Assembly (NCBI RefSeq): GCF_001270265.1
Contig: NZ_LGAP01000017.1
Location: forward strand, 62,001-126,000
From: Ensifer adhaerens
Lineage (GTDB): Bacteria; Pseudomonadota; Alphaproteobacteria; Rhizobiales; Rhizobiaceae
Direction of reading: 5' to 3'
Length of the DNA: 64,000 bases
Every line of letters starts with the position of its first letter. Position 1 is the stretch's first letter. Below are positions 47,470-56,222 of this stretch, piece after piece. Under the pieces are notes generated by a model. It was not told the origin of the DNA. It made no database searches and saw only the letters and a list, made by a program, of their open reading frames with translations. The position numbers and the translations under genes were made by a program.

Positions 47470-48291
47470 TCAGACGAGCGCAAACACGCGGGCCGGGCCG
47501 CCGGTGCCGCCACGATGTTTGGGGGCGCCAAGCACGAGGGTCGCGCCCTTGGCCGGCACCTTGTCGAGGTTGGCCGCCGCCTCCAGCCCCCAGCGGCCTT
47601 CAGGCAGCCAGGCATAGTGGGTGGCAAAATCGGGCGAGGGGCCGTGGTCGAGCGAAAGCGTGTCGACGGCAATGCCGGCTGCCTTGGTCTCTTCCAGCAG
47701 GTACTTCGCCGCCTCGACGTGGAAGCCGGGAAAATGCAGCTTGCCGTTTCCGTCGGCGTTGCGGAACTTGTCGGTGCCGAGATGGGCGCCCCAACCCGAA
47801 AGCATGGCGACGCAGGCGTTTTCGGGGATCTCGCCATTGGCAGCGACCCAGGCCTTGATGTCGTCGGGTGTGAGCTGCGCATCGGCGTCGGCGGACGCCT
47901 TCTGGCGGATGTCGACGACGCAGAGCGGCACGACCAGCTTTTCGACCGGCAGCTCGGCGACCGACAGGCCGTCGGCGGAAAAGTGCAGCGGCGCATCGAC
48001 ATGGGTGCCGGTGTGCTCGTTTACCCGGAGCTCGAACAGGTTGAACTTGTCCTTGGCATAGGTGAACTTCGCCTCGCGGAAGAACTGCTGTTGGCCGAAG
48101 AAGGTCGGGAACTCCTCGTAGAGTTCGTGGGTGAGGTCGGTGACACCAGTGTGGCCCTGAGCCAGCGCCGGCGGGGCGATGCCCGCGCTCGCCACGGCAA
48201 GGCCGGCGGTTCCAACTGCGGCGGCTTTGAAGAAGCTGCGGCGCGAGAGCATGCGCTCCTTGACCGTTTCCATCACACAGGCATCGCACAT
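47470..48291 (-). CDS. Tat-exported cyclase-family (kynurenine formamidase-like) protein
   Basis: A 273-residue metal-dependent hydrolase of the cyclase family (PF04199 type), which includes kynurenine formamidase. The metal motif is NEHTGTHVDAPLHF (HxGTHxDxPxH). The N-terminus has a twin-arginine signal, LSRRSFFKAAAVGTAGLA, ending near ALAQG, so it should fold before export to the periplasm; most family members are cytoplasmic. The first residues CDACVMETV carry a cysteine pair. GGAGGAGAG precedes the ATG at 48291. Confidence 0.87.
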   Translation of the reverse strand: MCDACVMETVKERMLSRRSFFKAAAVGTAGLAVASAGIAPPALAQGHTGVTDLTHELYEEFPTFFGQQQFFREAKFTYAKDKFNLFELRVNEHTGTHVDAPLHFSADGLSVAELPVEKLVVPLCVVDIRQKASADADAQLTPDDIKAWVAANGEIPENACVAMLSGWGAHLGTDKFRNADGNGKLHFPGFHVEAAKYLLEETKAAGIAVDTLSLDHGPSPDFATHYAWLPEGRWGLEAAANLDKVPAKGATLVLGAPKHRGGTGGPARVFALV

Positions 48292-48555
48292 CGTCTTCTC
48301 TCCTCCTAAGCGCCTTGAAATGCAGGCTGCGAACCGACCGGCGGCCGCCGGTGGTTGCAGGATAACGCAGTCCTCGCGGCTGTAAACGGTGAGCGCCTGT
48401 AGAGCCTCCGTGTTAAGCCCGGATCGATGCACCGGCGTTGCGAGGTCGGCAAGGCGTTTCGATTGTGTATTTCTGTTTTCTAAAATTCCGCCGTGTGCTA
48501 TTTATAGTTGAAGTGAGGGGAGCTGAAATCACTTCCCGTGGATCGGAGATTGCCG

Positions 48556-48942
48556 ATGGCCAAACGTTCCTGGTCGGGCAGGGAAAGGGTTCTCCTCGTA
48601 TACGGATTGGCCGTCGTATTGTTTCTTCTATGTTTGACTTTTGCGTTTGCTGCGATGGTCATATCGGCGGACAGGGACATTGTTGATAGGGTAAGTAAAA
48701 CTCATAATATTCTCAAAAACTTCAATGTGTACATGTCCTGCGTTTTCAATCTTTTTGTTTCCTTTATGTATTATAGGCTTGTTGTTGAGTTCGATTCGAT
48801 AAAGATGCAAATGAAGCCGCTTGAATTGTATATGGATTTCTTTGCTTTTCTCGTTCTTTTTACGGCACTGGCGCTGTTTACGATGGCATTTATGTTGGTG
48901 CCGACGGCCCTGTCTGCGTATCTTGTTTTTGTTCAATCATGA
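48556..48942 (+). CDS. AT-rich multi-span membrane protein, unknown
   Basis: A 128-residue product with a basic start (AKRSWSGRER) and three predicted membrane helices (VLLVYGLAVVLFLLCLTFAF; VYMSCVFNLFVSFMYYRLVV; FFAFLVLFTALALFTMAFML). Base composition is more AT-rich than neighbours, especially from 48680 to 48900, suggesting acquisition. ATG 48556 has GGAG about ten bases upstream; ATG 48538 is an alternative. I do not recognise the family. Confidence 0.6.
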   Translation: MAKRSWSGRERVLLVYGLAVVLFLLCLTFAFAAMVISADRDIVDRVSKTHNILKNFNVYMSCVFNLFVSFMYYRLVVEFDSIKMQMKPLELYMDFFAFLVLFTALALFTMAFMLVPTALSAYLVFVQS

Positions 48943-49186
48943 CGGCGCACCAGACCGGCTGTGCCAGAGGGCGCCGTCGATGAGCCTGCAAAATTCCGGG
49001 GCCGTACAGACCCCTGACAGGCAAATACGTCATCATGCCGCCAACAAATTCGCTTTTATTACAATTGCGTAATGATGCCATTCCGCCGTTGCCCCCAAAG
49101 GTCCGAACAACGATACTCAGGGCAAATCGGAACGCTCCGCCGGCACGTGCCGCGCAGGAGCGCGCTTTGCATATTTGGAGACATGA

Positions 49187-50371
49187 ATGCGGGTTTGGAA
49201 ACAGCTGGCGGTGAGCGCCGTTGTGCTTTTGGTGGGTGCCGGCGTCTGGGTGCGGTTCGTGCCCGGGGCAGGCGAAACGCTGGCGGCGATCGGTGTCTCG
49301 CATCCGTTGATCGATGCCATTTCCAAGCAGGAAGGCGGTGCCGGCGGCGAAGGTGGTCAGGGCAATGGTGCTCGCAGGCAGGGCGGCAATGACGCCATCC
49401 TCGTCATGGTGCGCCCGTCGGCGACCTCCGTCGTCAACGACCGGCTGAACGCGATCGGCAATGGCGAGGCGATCCATTCCGTCACCGTGACGCCGACGGC
49501 TACCGGCAACCTGACCGAAATTCTCGTGCGCTCCGGCGACAAGGTATCCCAGGGCCAGGTGATCGCCAGGCTCGACAGCGACGACCAGAAGATTGCCGCC
49601 GACCAGGCGCGGCTGACGCGCGACAGCGCGAAGGAAAAGACCGAGCGTTACCGCAATTTGAGCACCGCGCGCGCCGTGACCGCGGTCGAGGTGCGCGACG
49701 CCGAAATCGCCATGCAGGCAGCGGAACTGGCACTGAAGACCGCCGAACTCGACCTCAAGCGCCGCGATATCGTAGCGCCGTCGAAGGGCGTCGTCGGCAT
49801 CATCACCGTCAATGTCGGCGACTACGTCACCACGACGACGCCGCTTGCCGTCGTCGACGATCGTTCGGAGATCCTCGTCGACTTCTGGGTGCCGGAGCGT
49901 TTTGCCAACAAGATCGTTGTCGGCCAGCCGGTAACGGCAAACGCCATCGCCCAGCCCGGCAGCCAGCTCGACGGCGTCATCCACGCGATCGACAACCGCC
50001 TGGACCAGGCGAGCCGTACCCTGCGGGTGCGGGCGCGGCTGGAAAACCCTGACGACACGCTGCGGGCCGGCATGTCCTTCTCCGTCAGCATGGCTTTCGA
50101 CGGCGACACCTATCCGACCGTCGATCCGCTCGCCATCCAGTGGAGTTCGGAAGGCTCCTATGTCTGGCGCGTCAGTGGCGACAAGAGCGAAAAAGTTCCG
50201 GTCAAGATCATCCAGCGCAACCCCGACAAGGTGCTGGTCGATGCCGCCTTGAGCGAAGGCGACGAAGTCGTCACCGAAGGCGTGCAGCGATTGCGCGACG
50301 GCGGCGAGGTCCGCATCGCCGGGCGCGAGCGCCTCGATGCCGCGCAGAAGGTCGCGGAGGAGGTGAAGTGA
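49187..50371 (+). CDS. RND efflux periplasmic adaptor (membrane fusion protein)
   Basis: HlyD/AcrA-type adaptor of 394 residues that links an RND pump to an outer membrane channel. An N-terminal hydrophobic anchor (QLAVSAVVLLVGAGVWV) is followed by a Gly-rich low-complexity spacer, the lipoyl half-motifs TVTPTATGNLTEILVRSGDKVSQGQVIARLD and RDIVAPSKGVVGIITVNVGDYV, a helical hairpin between them, and the beta-barrel and membrane-proximal domains. GGAG precedes the ATG. Its stop overlaps the pump start, so the two are coupled. No outer membrane factor gene is adjacent. Confidence 0.92.
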   Translation: MRVWKQLAVSAVVLLVGAGVWVRFVPGAGETLAAIGVSHPLIDAISKQEGGAGGEGGQGNGARRQGGNDAILVMVRPSATSVVNDRLNAIGNGEAIHSVTVTPTATGNLTEILVRSGDKVSQGQVIARLDSDDQKIAADQARLTRDSAKEKTERYRNLSTARAVTAVEVRDAEIAMQAAELALKTAELDLKRRDIVAPSKGVVGIITVNVGDYVTTTTPLAVVDDRSEILVDFWVPERFANKIVVGQPVTANAIAQPGSQLDGVIHAIDNRLDQASRTLRVRARLENPDDTLRAGMSFSVSMAFDGDTYPTVDPLAIQWSSEGSYVWRVSGDKSEKVPVKIIQRNPDKVLVDAALSEGDEVVTEGVQRLRDGGEVRIAGRERLDAAQKVAEEVK

Positions 50372-53300
50372 GCGGCGCGAAGGAACCCGGCCACCAGACC
50401 GCTCGCGAGGCCGGCAAGACCGGCTTCACCGCACTTTTCATCCGCCGGCCGATCTTCGCGCTGGTGGTCAATACGCTGATCGTCGTTGCCGGCCTTGCGG
50501 CCTGGAACGGCATCGAGATCCGCGAGCTGCCGCAGGTCGATCAGCCGGTGATTTCGGTGACGACGACACTCGACGGTGCTGCGCCCGAGACCATGGACCG
50601 CGAAGTGACCTCGGTGGTCGAAGGTGCGGTGTCGCGCGTTCAGGGCATCAAGGACATTTCCTCGACGTCCAATTTCGGTCGCAGCCGGGTGACGCTGCAA
50701 TTCTCCGACACGACCGACATCGGCCAGGCGGCCAACGATATTCGTGACGCGCTCGGCCGCGTGCGCAACCAGTTGCCCGAGGATGTCGACGAGCCGAGCA
50801 TCGTCAAGGCCGACGCCGACAGCCAGCCGATCATGCGGCTGGCACTGACCTCCGACACCATGTCGATGGAAGACATGACGCTGCTGGTCGAAAACGAGAT
50901 CAGCGATCGGCTCGCCGCCGTCGAGGGTGTCGCCGACGTTGCCGTCTATGGCGACCAGGAAAAGATCTTCCGCATCGACCTCGACCAGGCAAAGCTTGCC
51001 GGACGCGGCGTGACAGTTGCAAACCTGCGCACAGCGCTTGCCAACGCCTCCTACGACGTGCCGGCGGGGTCGCTCACCAGCGCCAGCCAGGACATTTCGG
51101 TGCGGGCGACGGCCGACCTGCAGACGCCTGAGCAGTTCGAAAACCTGATCCTCGTCAACAATGTCCGGCTGCGCGACATCGGCACGGTGACGCTTGGGCC
51201 GGACACCGGCACGACGGCGCTTCGCTCCAACGGCCGCCAGGGCATCGGCCTCGGCATCATCCGCCAGGCGCAATCCAACACCGTCGACATCTCCGAAGGC
51301 GTGCGCAAGGTCGTCGAGACGATCCAGACGGAGATCCTGCCGGAGGGCACCGAGCTGAAGATCACCAGCGACGATGCGGTGTTCATCAACGGCGCCATTC
51401 ACGAGGTGGAGATCGCGCTGGTCGTGGCGATCTTCATCGTTACGCTCGTCATCTACCTGTTCCTGCTCGACTGGCGCGCGACGCTGATCCCGACCATCAC
51501 CATGCCGATCGCGCTGATCGGTACCGTGGCGGCGATCTACATGGCCGGCTTTTCGATCAATATCCTGACCTTGCTCGCGATCGTGCTGGCGACGGGGCTT
51601 GTGGTCGACGACGCGATCGTGGTTCTGGAAAACATCGTGCGCCGACGGGCCGAAGGGCTGGGCCCGAGGGCCGCGGCCGTGCACGGCACGCTCGAAGTGT
51701 TCTTCGCCGTGCTAGCAACGACGGCGACGCTTGCGGCCGTGTTCGTGCCGCTGTCGTTCCTCCCCGGCCAGACCGGCGGTCTGTTCCGCGAGTTCGGCTT
51801 CGTGCTCGCCTTCTCGATCCTGCTTTCGTCCTTCGTGTCGCTGACGCTCTGCCCGATGCTGGCGTCGCGCATGCTGACGCAGGAGAACCATGCGAAGCCG
51901 GGTCCAATGCGCCGGTTCGGCGCGCGTGCATCCGAGTTCTACCGCGTCACCTTGCGCGGCTGCCTCAATGCGCCGCTGATCGTCTTCGTCGTTGCCGCCT
52001 TCTTTACCGCCATGGGCGGCGTCGGCTTCATGACGCTGAAATCGGAGCTGACGCCGAATGAGGACCGGTCGCAGGTGATGATGCGCATCAACGCGCCGCA
52101 GGGCGTGTCGCTCGAATATGCGCAATCGCAGATGCGGCGGATCGAAGACGGCCTGCAGCCGCTGGTCAAATCCGGCGAGATCGACAACATCTTCTCGATC
52201 TCGGGCCAGGGCGGCTCGGCCAATAGCGGCTTCATGGTGCTGACGCTTGCGCACTGGGACAAGCGCGAGCGCAGCCAGCAGCAGATCGTCTCCGAGATCA
52301 ACAAGGTGACGGCGCAGATCCCTTCAGTTCGCGTCTTTGCGATACAGCCCAACAGCCTCGGCATTCGCGGCGCCGGCAGCGGCCTGCAGGTGGCGCTGGT
52401 CGGCAACGACTACACCAAGCTCGGCGATGCCGCGGCCAAGCTCGTGCGCCAGATGGAAGACACCGGGCGCTTCGAGAATGTGCGACTGAACTACGAGGCC
52501 AACCAGGCGCAGCTTTCGATCACCATCGACCGCGAGCGCGCTTCCGACATGGGCGTCGATATCGGCGGCCTGGCCTGGGCGCTGCAGGCGATGCTCGACG
52601 GTAACAGCGTCGTCGACGTCTTCGTCGACGGCGAGTCCTATCCGGTCAAGCTTCTGTCCTCGACCAATCCGGTCAACGACCCGACGGATCTGCAGAACAT
52701 CTTCCTCAAGGCCGGCGACGGCAAGATCGTGCCGATGTCGACCATCGCCAGCGTCGAGGAGACGGCCGTGGCGCCGCAGCTGTCGCGGGAATCGCAGCTT
52801 CGCGCCGTATCGCTTTCGGCCGGGCTGAAATCCGACCTGGCGCTCGGCGAAGCGCTGACCATGGTCGAGCAGATGGCGGAACCGCTGTTACCGCCGGGCT
52901 CGCGCATCATGCCGCTGGCCGAGGCTGCGACCCTCAACGAGAATGCCAACGGGCTCATCGTCACCTTCGGCTTTGCCCTCGTCATCATCTTCCTGGTGCT
53001 GGCGGCGCAGTTCGAAAGCTTCATCAGCGGCCTGATCATCATGGCGACGGTGCCGCTCGGGCTTGCCTGCGCCGTCTTCGCGATGATCCTGACCGGCAAT
53101 ACGCTCAACATCTACAGTCAGATCGGGCTGGTGATGCTCGTCGGCATCATGGCGAAGAACGGCATCCTGATCGTCGAATTCGCCAACCAACTGCGTGACC
53201 GCGGCCAGGATGTGCGCACGGCGATCGAGAACGCGGCCAACATTCGTCTGCGGCCGGTGATGATGACGATGATCGCCACCATCGTCGGCGCGGTGCCGCT

Positions 53301-53505
53301 GGTGATGGCGAGCGGCGCAGGTGCCGAGGCACGCATCGCGCTCGGCTGGGTGCTGGTCGGTGGTCTCGGCCTTGCGGTGGTCGTGACGCTTTACCTGACG
53401 CCCGTCGCCTATCTCGTCATTGCGGGGCTTACCAAGCCGCATGCGGACGAGGAGCGCAAGCTGCACGAGGAAATGGAAGCGGCGGCTGGGCTCGAGACGC
53501 GTTGA
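50368..53505 (+). CDS. RND multidrug efflux pump, HAE1 type
   Basis: Inner membrane proton antiporter of 1045 residues with the AcrB layout: one helix, a large porter loop, six helices, second porter loop, five helices. The first helix region reads FIRRPIFALVVNTLIVVAG; the proton-relay aspartates are in GLVVDDAIVVLEN (helix 4) and the relay lysine in GIMAKNGILIVEFA (helix 10). The GTG at 50368 overlaps the adaptor stop (GTGA) and has GGAGGAGGTG upstream; the frame is open further upstream but overlaps the adaptor gene. Substrate range is unknown. Confidence 0.94.
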   Translation: MSGAKEPGHQTAREAGKTGFTALFIRRPIFALVVNTLIVVAGLAAWNGIEIRELPQVDQPVISVTTTLDGAAPETMDREVTSVVEGAVSRVQGIKDISSTSNFGRSRVTLQFSDTTDIGQAANDIRDALGRVRNQLPEDVDEPSIVKADADSQPIMRLALTSDTMSMEDMTLLVENEISDRLAAVEGVADVAVYGDQEKIFRIDLDQAKLAGRGVTVANLRTALANASYDVPAGSLTSASQDISVRATADLQTPEQFENLILVNNVRLRDIGTVTLGPDTGTTALRSNGRQGIGLGIIRQAQSNTVDISEGVRKVVETIQTEILPEGTELKITSDDAVFINGAIHEVEIALVVAIFIVTLVIYLFLLDWRATLIPTITMPIALIGTVAAIYMAGFSINILTLLAIVLATGLVVDDAIVVLENIVRRRAEGLGPRAAAVHGTLEVFFAVLATTATLAAVFVPLSFLPGQTGGLFREFGFVLAFSILLSSFVSLTLCPMLASRMLTQENHAKPGPMRRFGARASEFYRVTLRGCLNAPLIVFVVAAFFTAMGGVGFMTLKSELTPNEDRSQVMMRINAPQGVSLEYAQSQMRRIEDGLQPLVKSGEIDNIFSISGQGGSANSGFMVLTLAHWDKRERSQQQIVSEINKVTAQIPSVRVFAIQPNSLGIRGAGSGLQVALVGNDYTKLGDAAAKLVRQMEDTGRFENVRLNYEANQAQLSITIDRERASDMGVDIGGLAWALQAMLDGNSVVDVFVDGESYPVKLLSSTNPVNDPTDLQNIFLKAGDGKIVPMSTIASVEETAVAPQLSRESQLRAVSLSAGLKSDLALGEALTMVEQMAEPLLPPGSRIMPLAEAATLNENANGLIVTFGFALVIIFLVLAAQFESFISGLIIMATVPLGLACAVFAMILTGNTLNIYSQIGLVMLVGIMAKNGILIVEFANQLRDRGQDVRTAIENAANIRLRPVMMTMIATIVGAVPLVMASGAGAEARIALGWVLVGGLGLAVVVTLYLTPVAYLVIAGLTKPHADEERKLHEEMEAAAGLETR

Positions 53506-53644
53506 GCCTGACCAAGACGTTCCTTCGTCAATCAAGACGCCAACGATGACGGCGCGCTATCGCGCTGTCATCGTTTCGATTCAAGCTGTCAAGCGGGTGC
53601 GTTCGGTAGGAGCTGGACATGCTGCCCTATCCCGCCGTTCTTGC

Positions 53645-53682
53645 CGCATGTGTGCGGCGCTGTAACGCTTTGAACTGCTGCC
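53645..53682 (-). repeat. Partial copy of repeat family A
   Basis: GCGGCGCTGTAACGCTTTGA then ACTGCTGC matches the left part of the element at 62650-62700 (GGACGCTGTAACGCTTTAAG then CTTGCTGCA). Confidence 0.55.
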
Positions 53683-53693
53683 TACAAAAAACC

Positions 53694-53732
53694 TAGAGCG
53701 TTTCCGTTTTAAACGGAGGCAGAAACGCTCTA
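53694..53732. repeat. Inverted repeat next to repeat A fragment
   Basis: TAGAGCGTTTC and GAAACGCTCTA arms around an inner CGTTTTAAACG palindrome. Confidence 0.7.
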
Positions 53733-53745
53733 TCTATTTGTTTTT

Positions 53746-53796
53746 ACGCATTTCCTGACGGAAAACCGCTTCGCACTTTTCCTGGAAATGCTCTAA
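53746..53796 (-). repeat. Dispersed repeat family B, copy 3
   Basis: ACGCATTTCCTGACGGAAAA, CCGCTTCGCACTTTTCC and TGGAAATGCTCTA, the reverse complement of the pattern at 30696-30745. It runs into the last codon of the convergent DUF1772-like gene. Confidence 0.75.
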
Positions 53797-54233
53797 CCCT
53801 GAAGACCGAGCCAGGCGGCGACAAGAAAGACCACCGCCGCGATCGCGCCGAGCGCACTCCTGCCGGCGTGAAGCCTGCCCCAGTGAAGGAGAAGCTCGCG
53901 GGTTTCCTCGTTCACCTCGTCCAGTCGCGTTGTCTCAAGGCGCTGATTGACCGGCATGATCAACAGCATCGTGTAGGGCCAGTTCAGGATGATGATTGCT
54001 GCGCCTAGGCCCCAAAGCGGATTGTCGCTCTGCCACCATGCGGCAGCGCCGAGCAGGCCCGAGATGATTGCGAGCGAAGCTTGCATCTCGAAACCTCGTC
54101 GGTAGGCCGGCACCCATTGGGCCAGGGCCGCGCGATCATCGAGGTGAAGCCTTGCCGGGTGTTCGGCCACGTTGATGTAGATGGCGGCGCCGAAGAATAC
54201 CGAGGCGGTGAGCAAAGCGAGCAGACCGAGCAT
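53793..54233 (-). CDS. DUF1772-like four-helix membrane protein
   Basis: A 146-residue inner membrane protein with four hydrophobic helices: LLALLTASVFFGAAIYINVAE, SLAIISGLLGAAAWW, LGAAIIILNWPYTMLLI and a C-terminal AIAAVVFLVAAWLGL. The pattern of small helices with the NVAEHPARL loop and MPVNQRLE fits DUF1772. Function unknown. GGAGGAGAAGG precedes the ATG. Repeat family B abuts its 3' end. Confidence 0.8.
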   Translation of the reverse strand: MLGLLALLTASVFFGAAIYINVAEHPARLHLDDRAALAQWVPAYRRGFEMQASLAIISGLLGAAAWWQSDNPLWGLGAAIIILNWPYTMLLIMPVNQRLETTRLDEVNEETRELLLHWGRLHAGRSALGAIAAVVFLVAAWLGLQG

Positions 54234-54641
54234 TTGACCTTCTCCTCCCTTCCTTCAGTATAATATGCCAAGGGCGGCCAAACGACAGGTGTTTTCTCTG
54301 AAATCGCATCTTTCGCGAGTGGCGCCGGGAAAAAGGGCCGCCCGGCGCTTTGGCAGGACCTTGTTACAAGCCGGTGTCGTCGGCAGACAACAACGACTGC
54401 ATCGGTCCCGGCCTTGGAATCGATTTCAGGAGAGAATTATGGATGCGGGTTATGCGCCGCAAAACGAAAGCTTTGTGACACTCAGGTCTCACCGCCGGCG
54501 TTTTCACGCGATAGTCTGTCGGAGACGGCGTGAACGTCTGGACAAAGTGATTCCGATTTGCACAGTAGCGCCTTGAAATGAAAGCGCTTCCCCAAGGTCG
54601 GAGCGGGGCGGCGCTAATGGCATGAAGAAGGGACGTTTTCC
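54234..54641 (+). other. Intergenic region with partial repeat A, no gene
   Basis: A hairpin with GCGCCGGG / CCCGGCGC arms lies at about 54321-54350. GGAATCGATTTCAGG and AGAGAATTATGGATG at 54415-54444 is a fragment of repeat family A. A 49-codon open frame starts at the ATG of that repeat, but its apparent ribosome site belongs to the repeat, so I do not call it. Confidence 0.5.
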
Positions 54642-56048
54642 GTGGCATTGAAGGCGATCAGAGCTGGCTCGAGAAACGAAACCGGGATCGACACCGTTAA
54701 GGCGCAGCTTGCCGCCCGATTCGGCGATCGGTTCCAGACGGGCGAGGCGATCCGCGCCCAGCATGCCCACACCACCACTTACATCCCGGCGCAGCTTCCC
54801 GACGGCGTCGTCTTCCCCGAAAGCGCCGACGAGGTGCGCGAGATCGTCGCGATCGCCGCTGCAAGTGCCGTGCCGCTCATTCCCTTTGGTACCGGTTCCT
54901 CGCTCGAGGGGCACGTCAACGCGCCGAACGGCGGCATCTCCGTCGACATGATGCGCATGAACCGGGTGCTCGAGGTCAACGCGGAAGATCTGGATTGCCG
55001 GGTCGAGCCGGGTATCACCCGCGAGGAATTGAACACCTATCTGCGCGACACCGGCCTGTTCTTTCCGATCGATCCCGGCGCCAACGCCTCGATCGGCGGC
55101 ATGGCCTCGACGCGGGCGTCCGGTACCAATGCGGTGCGCTACGGCACGATGAAGGACAATGTGCTGGCGCTGACCGTGGTGACAGCCGATGGGCGCGAGG
55201 TGCGCACCGCGCATCGGGCGCGCAAGTCGTCTGCCGGTTACGACCTGACCCGGCTGTTCGTCGGTGCCGAGGGCACGCTCGGCATCATCACCTCGATCAC
55301 GCTCCGGCTCCAGGGCATACCGGAAGTCATCTCCGGCGGCGTCTGCCCGTTTCCGACGATTGCCGACGCCTGCAACGCGGTGATCCTGACGATCCAGTCC
55401 GGCATTCCGGTTGCCCGTATCGAGCTGCTGGACGCGCTGCAGATGAAGGCCTGCAACAACTATTCCGGCCTATCCTATGAGGAGACGCCGACGCTTTTCG
55501 TCGAATTCCACGGCAACAGCGAGAGCGTCGAGATGCAATCGAGGCACTTTGCCGAAATAGCGTCGGATTTCGGCTCTAGCGGTTTCCTCTGGACGACCAA
55601 CCCGGAAGAGCGGGCGCGGCTGTGGAAGGCGCGGCACAATGCCTACTGGGCTCAGAAGAGCCTGATCCCCGGGGCGGCAATTCTCTCTACGGATGTCTGC
55701 GTGCCGATCTCGCGGCTGGCCGATTGCGTTGCGGCAACCCATGAGGATATCGCAGCACATGGTCTGACGGCGCCGATCGTCGGGCATGCGGGCGACGGAA
55801 ACTTCCATGTCGGTCTGCTGTTTAACGACAAGGACGCTGTCGACGTGGCGCGGGCCGAGGCCTTTGTCGAGCGGTTGAATGCGCGGGCGCTGTCGATGGA
55901 CGGAACTTGCACCGGCGAACATGGTATCGGTCAGGGCAAGATGCCGTTTCTCGAAGCCGAACTCGGCGACGCGCTGGATCTGATGCGGCAGGTCAAGCGT
56001 TCTCTCGATCCGCAGAACATCTTCAACCCCGGCAAGATCTTCGCCTGA
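54642..56048 (+). CDS. FAD-linked D-lactate dehydrogenase / glycolate oxidase-type protein
   Basis: A 468-residue flavoprotein of the GlcD/Dld family that oxidises a 2-hydroxy acid and passes electrons to cytochrome or quinone. The PCMH FAD-binding domain shows PFGTGSSLEGHV, DPGANASIGGMASTRASGTNAVRYGTM and FVGAEGTLGIIT; the C-terminal domain ends with GHAGDGNFHVGLL and GTCTGEHGIGQGK, which supply the catalytic and FAD-contacting histidines. A single gene without glcE/glcF partners fits D-lactate dehydrogenase better than glycolate oxidase. The start is GTG 54642. Confidence 0.88.
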   Translation: MALKAIRAGSRNETGIDTVKAQLAARFGDRFQTGEAIRAQHAHTTTYIPAQLPDGVVFPESADEVREIVAIAAASAVPLIPFGTGSSLEGHVNAPNGGISVDMMRMNRVLEVNAEDLDCRVEPGITREELNTYLRDTGLFFPIDPGANASIGGMASTRASGTNAVRYGTMKDNVLALTVVTADGREVRTAHRARKSSAGYDLTRLFVGAEGTLGIITSITLRLQGIPEVISGGVCPFPTIADACNAVILTIQSGIPVARIELLDALQMKACNNYSGLSYEETPTLFVEFHGNSESVEMQSRHFAEIASDFGSSGFLWTTNPEERARLWKARHNAYWAQKSLIPGAAILSTDVCVPISRLADCVAATHEDIAAHGLTAPIVGHAGDGNFHVGLLFNDKDAVDVARAEAFVERLNARALSMDGTCTGEHGIGQGKMPFLEAELGDALDLMRQVKRSLDPQNIFNPGKIFA

Positions 56049-56124
56049 CGCGAGGCAACGGGCGAGGGGAGGCGCGGCAAAGCAGCCGCCCCTTGGGGCG
56101 GCAGGTAACGCCCGCGCAATTGAT

Positions 56125-56163
56125 ATGGACGAAGACGTCCAAATGTAATGGACGAAGACGTCC
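56125..56163 (+). repeat. 16-bp direct repeat ahead of the asmA-like gene
   Basis: ATGGACGAAGACGTCC occurs at 56125-56140 and 56148-56163, 23 bases apart, with a degenerate third form (ATGGGCGCAGACGGCG) at 56177. The inner GACG..CGTC makes each copy partly palindromic. Confidence 0.7.
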
Positions 56164-56222
56164 CTTTGGCGTTCATATGGGCGCAGACGGCGCCGACGGG
56201 CGCCTGAGAACTTGATGGGAAT

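Noticed and set aside
54439-54576. Short forward open frame beginning at an ATG with AGGAGAG upstream
   Set aside because: Both ATG and ribosome-like sequence belong to a fragment of repeat family A, and the product is an arginine-rich string without similarity.
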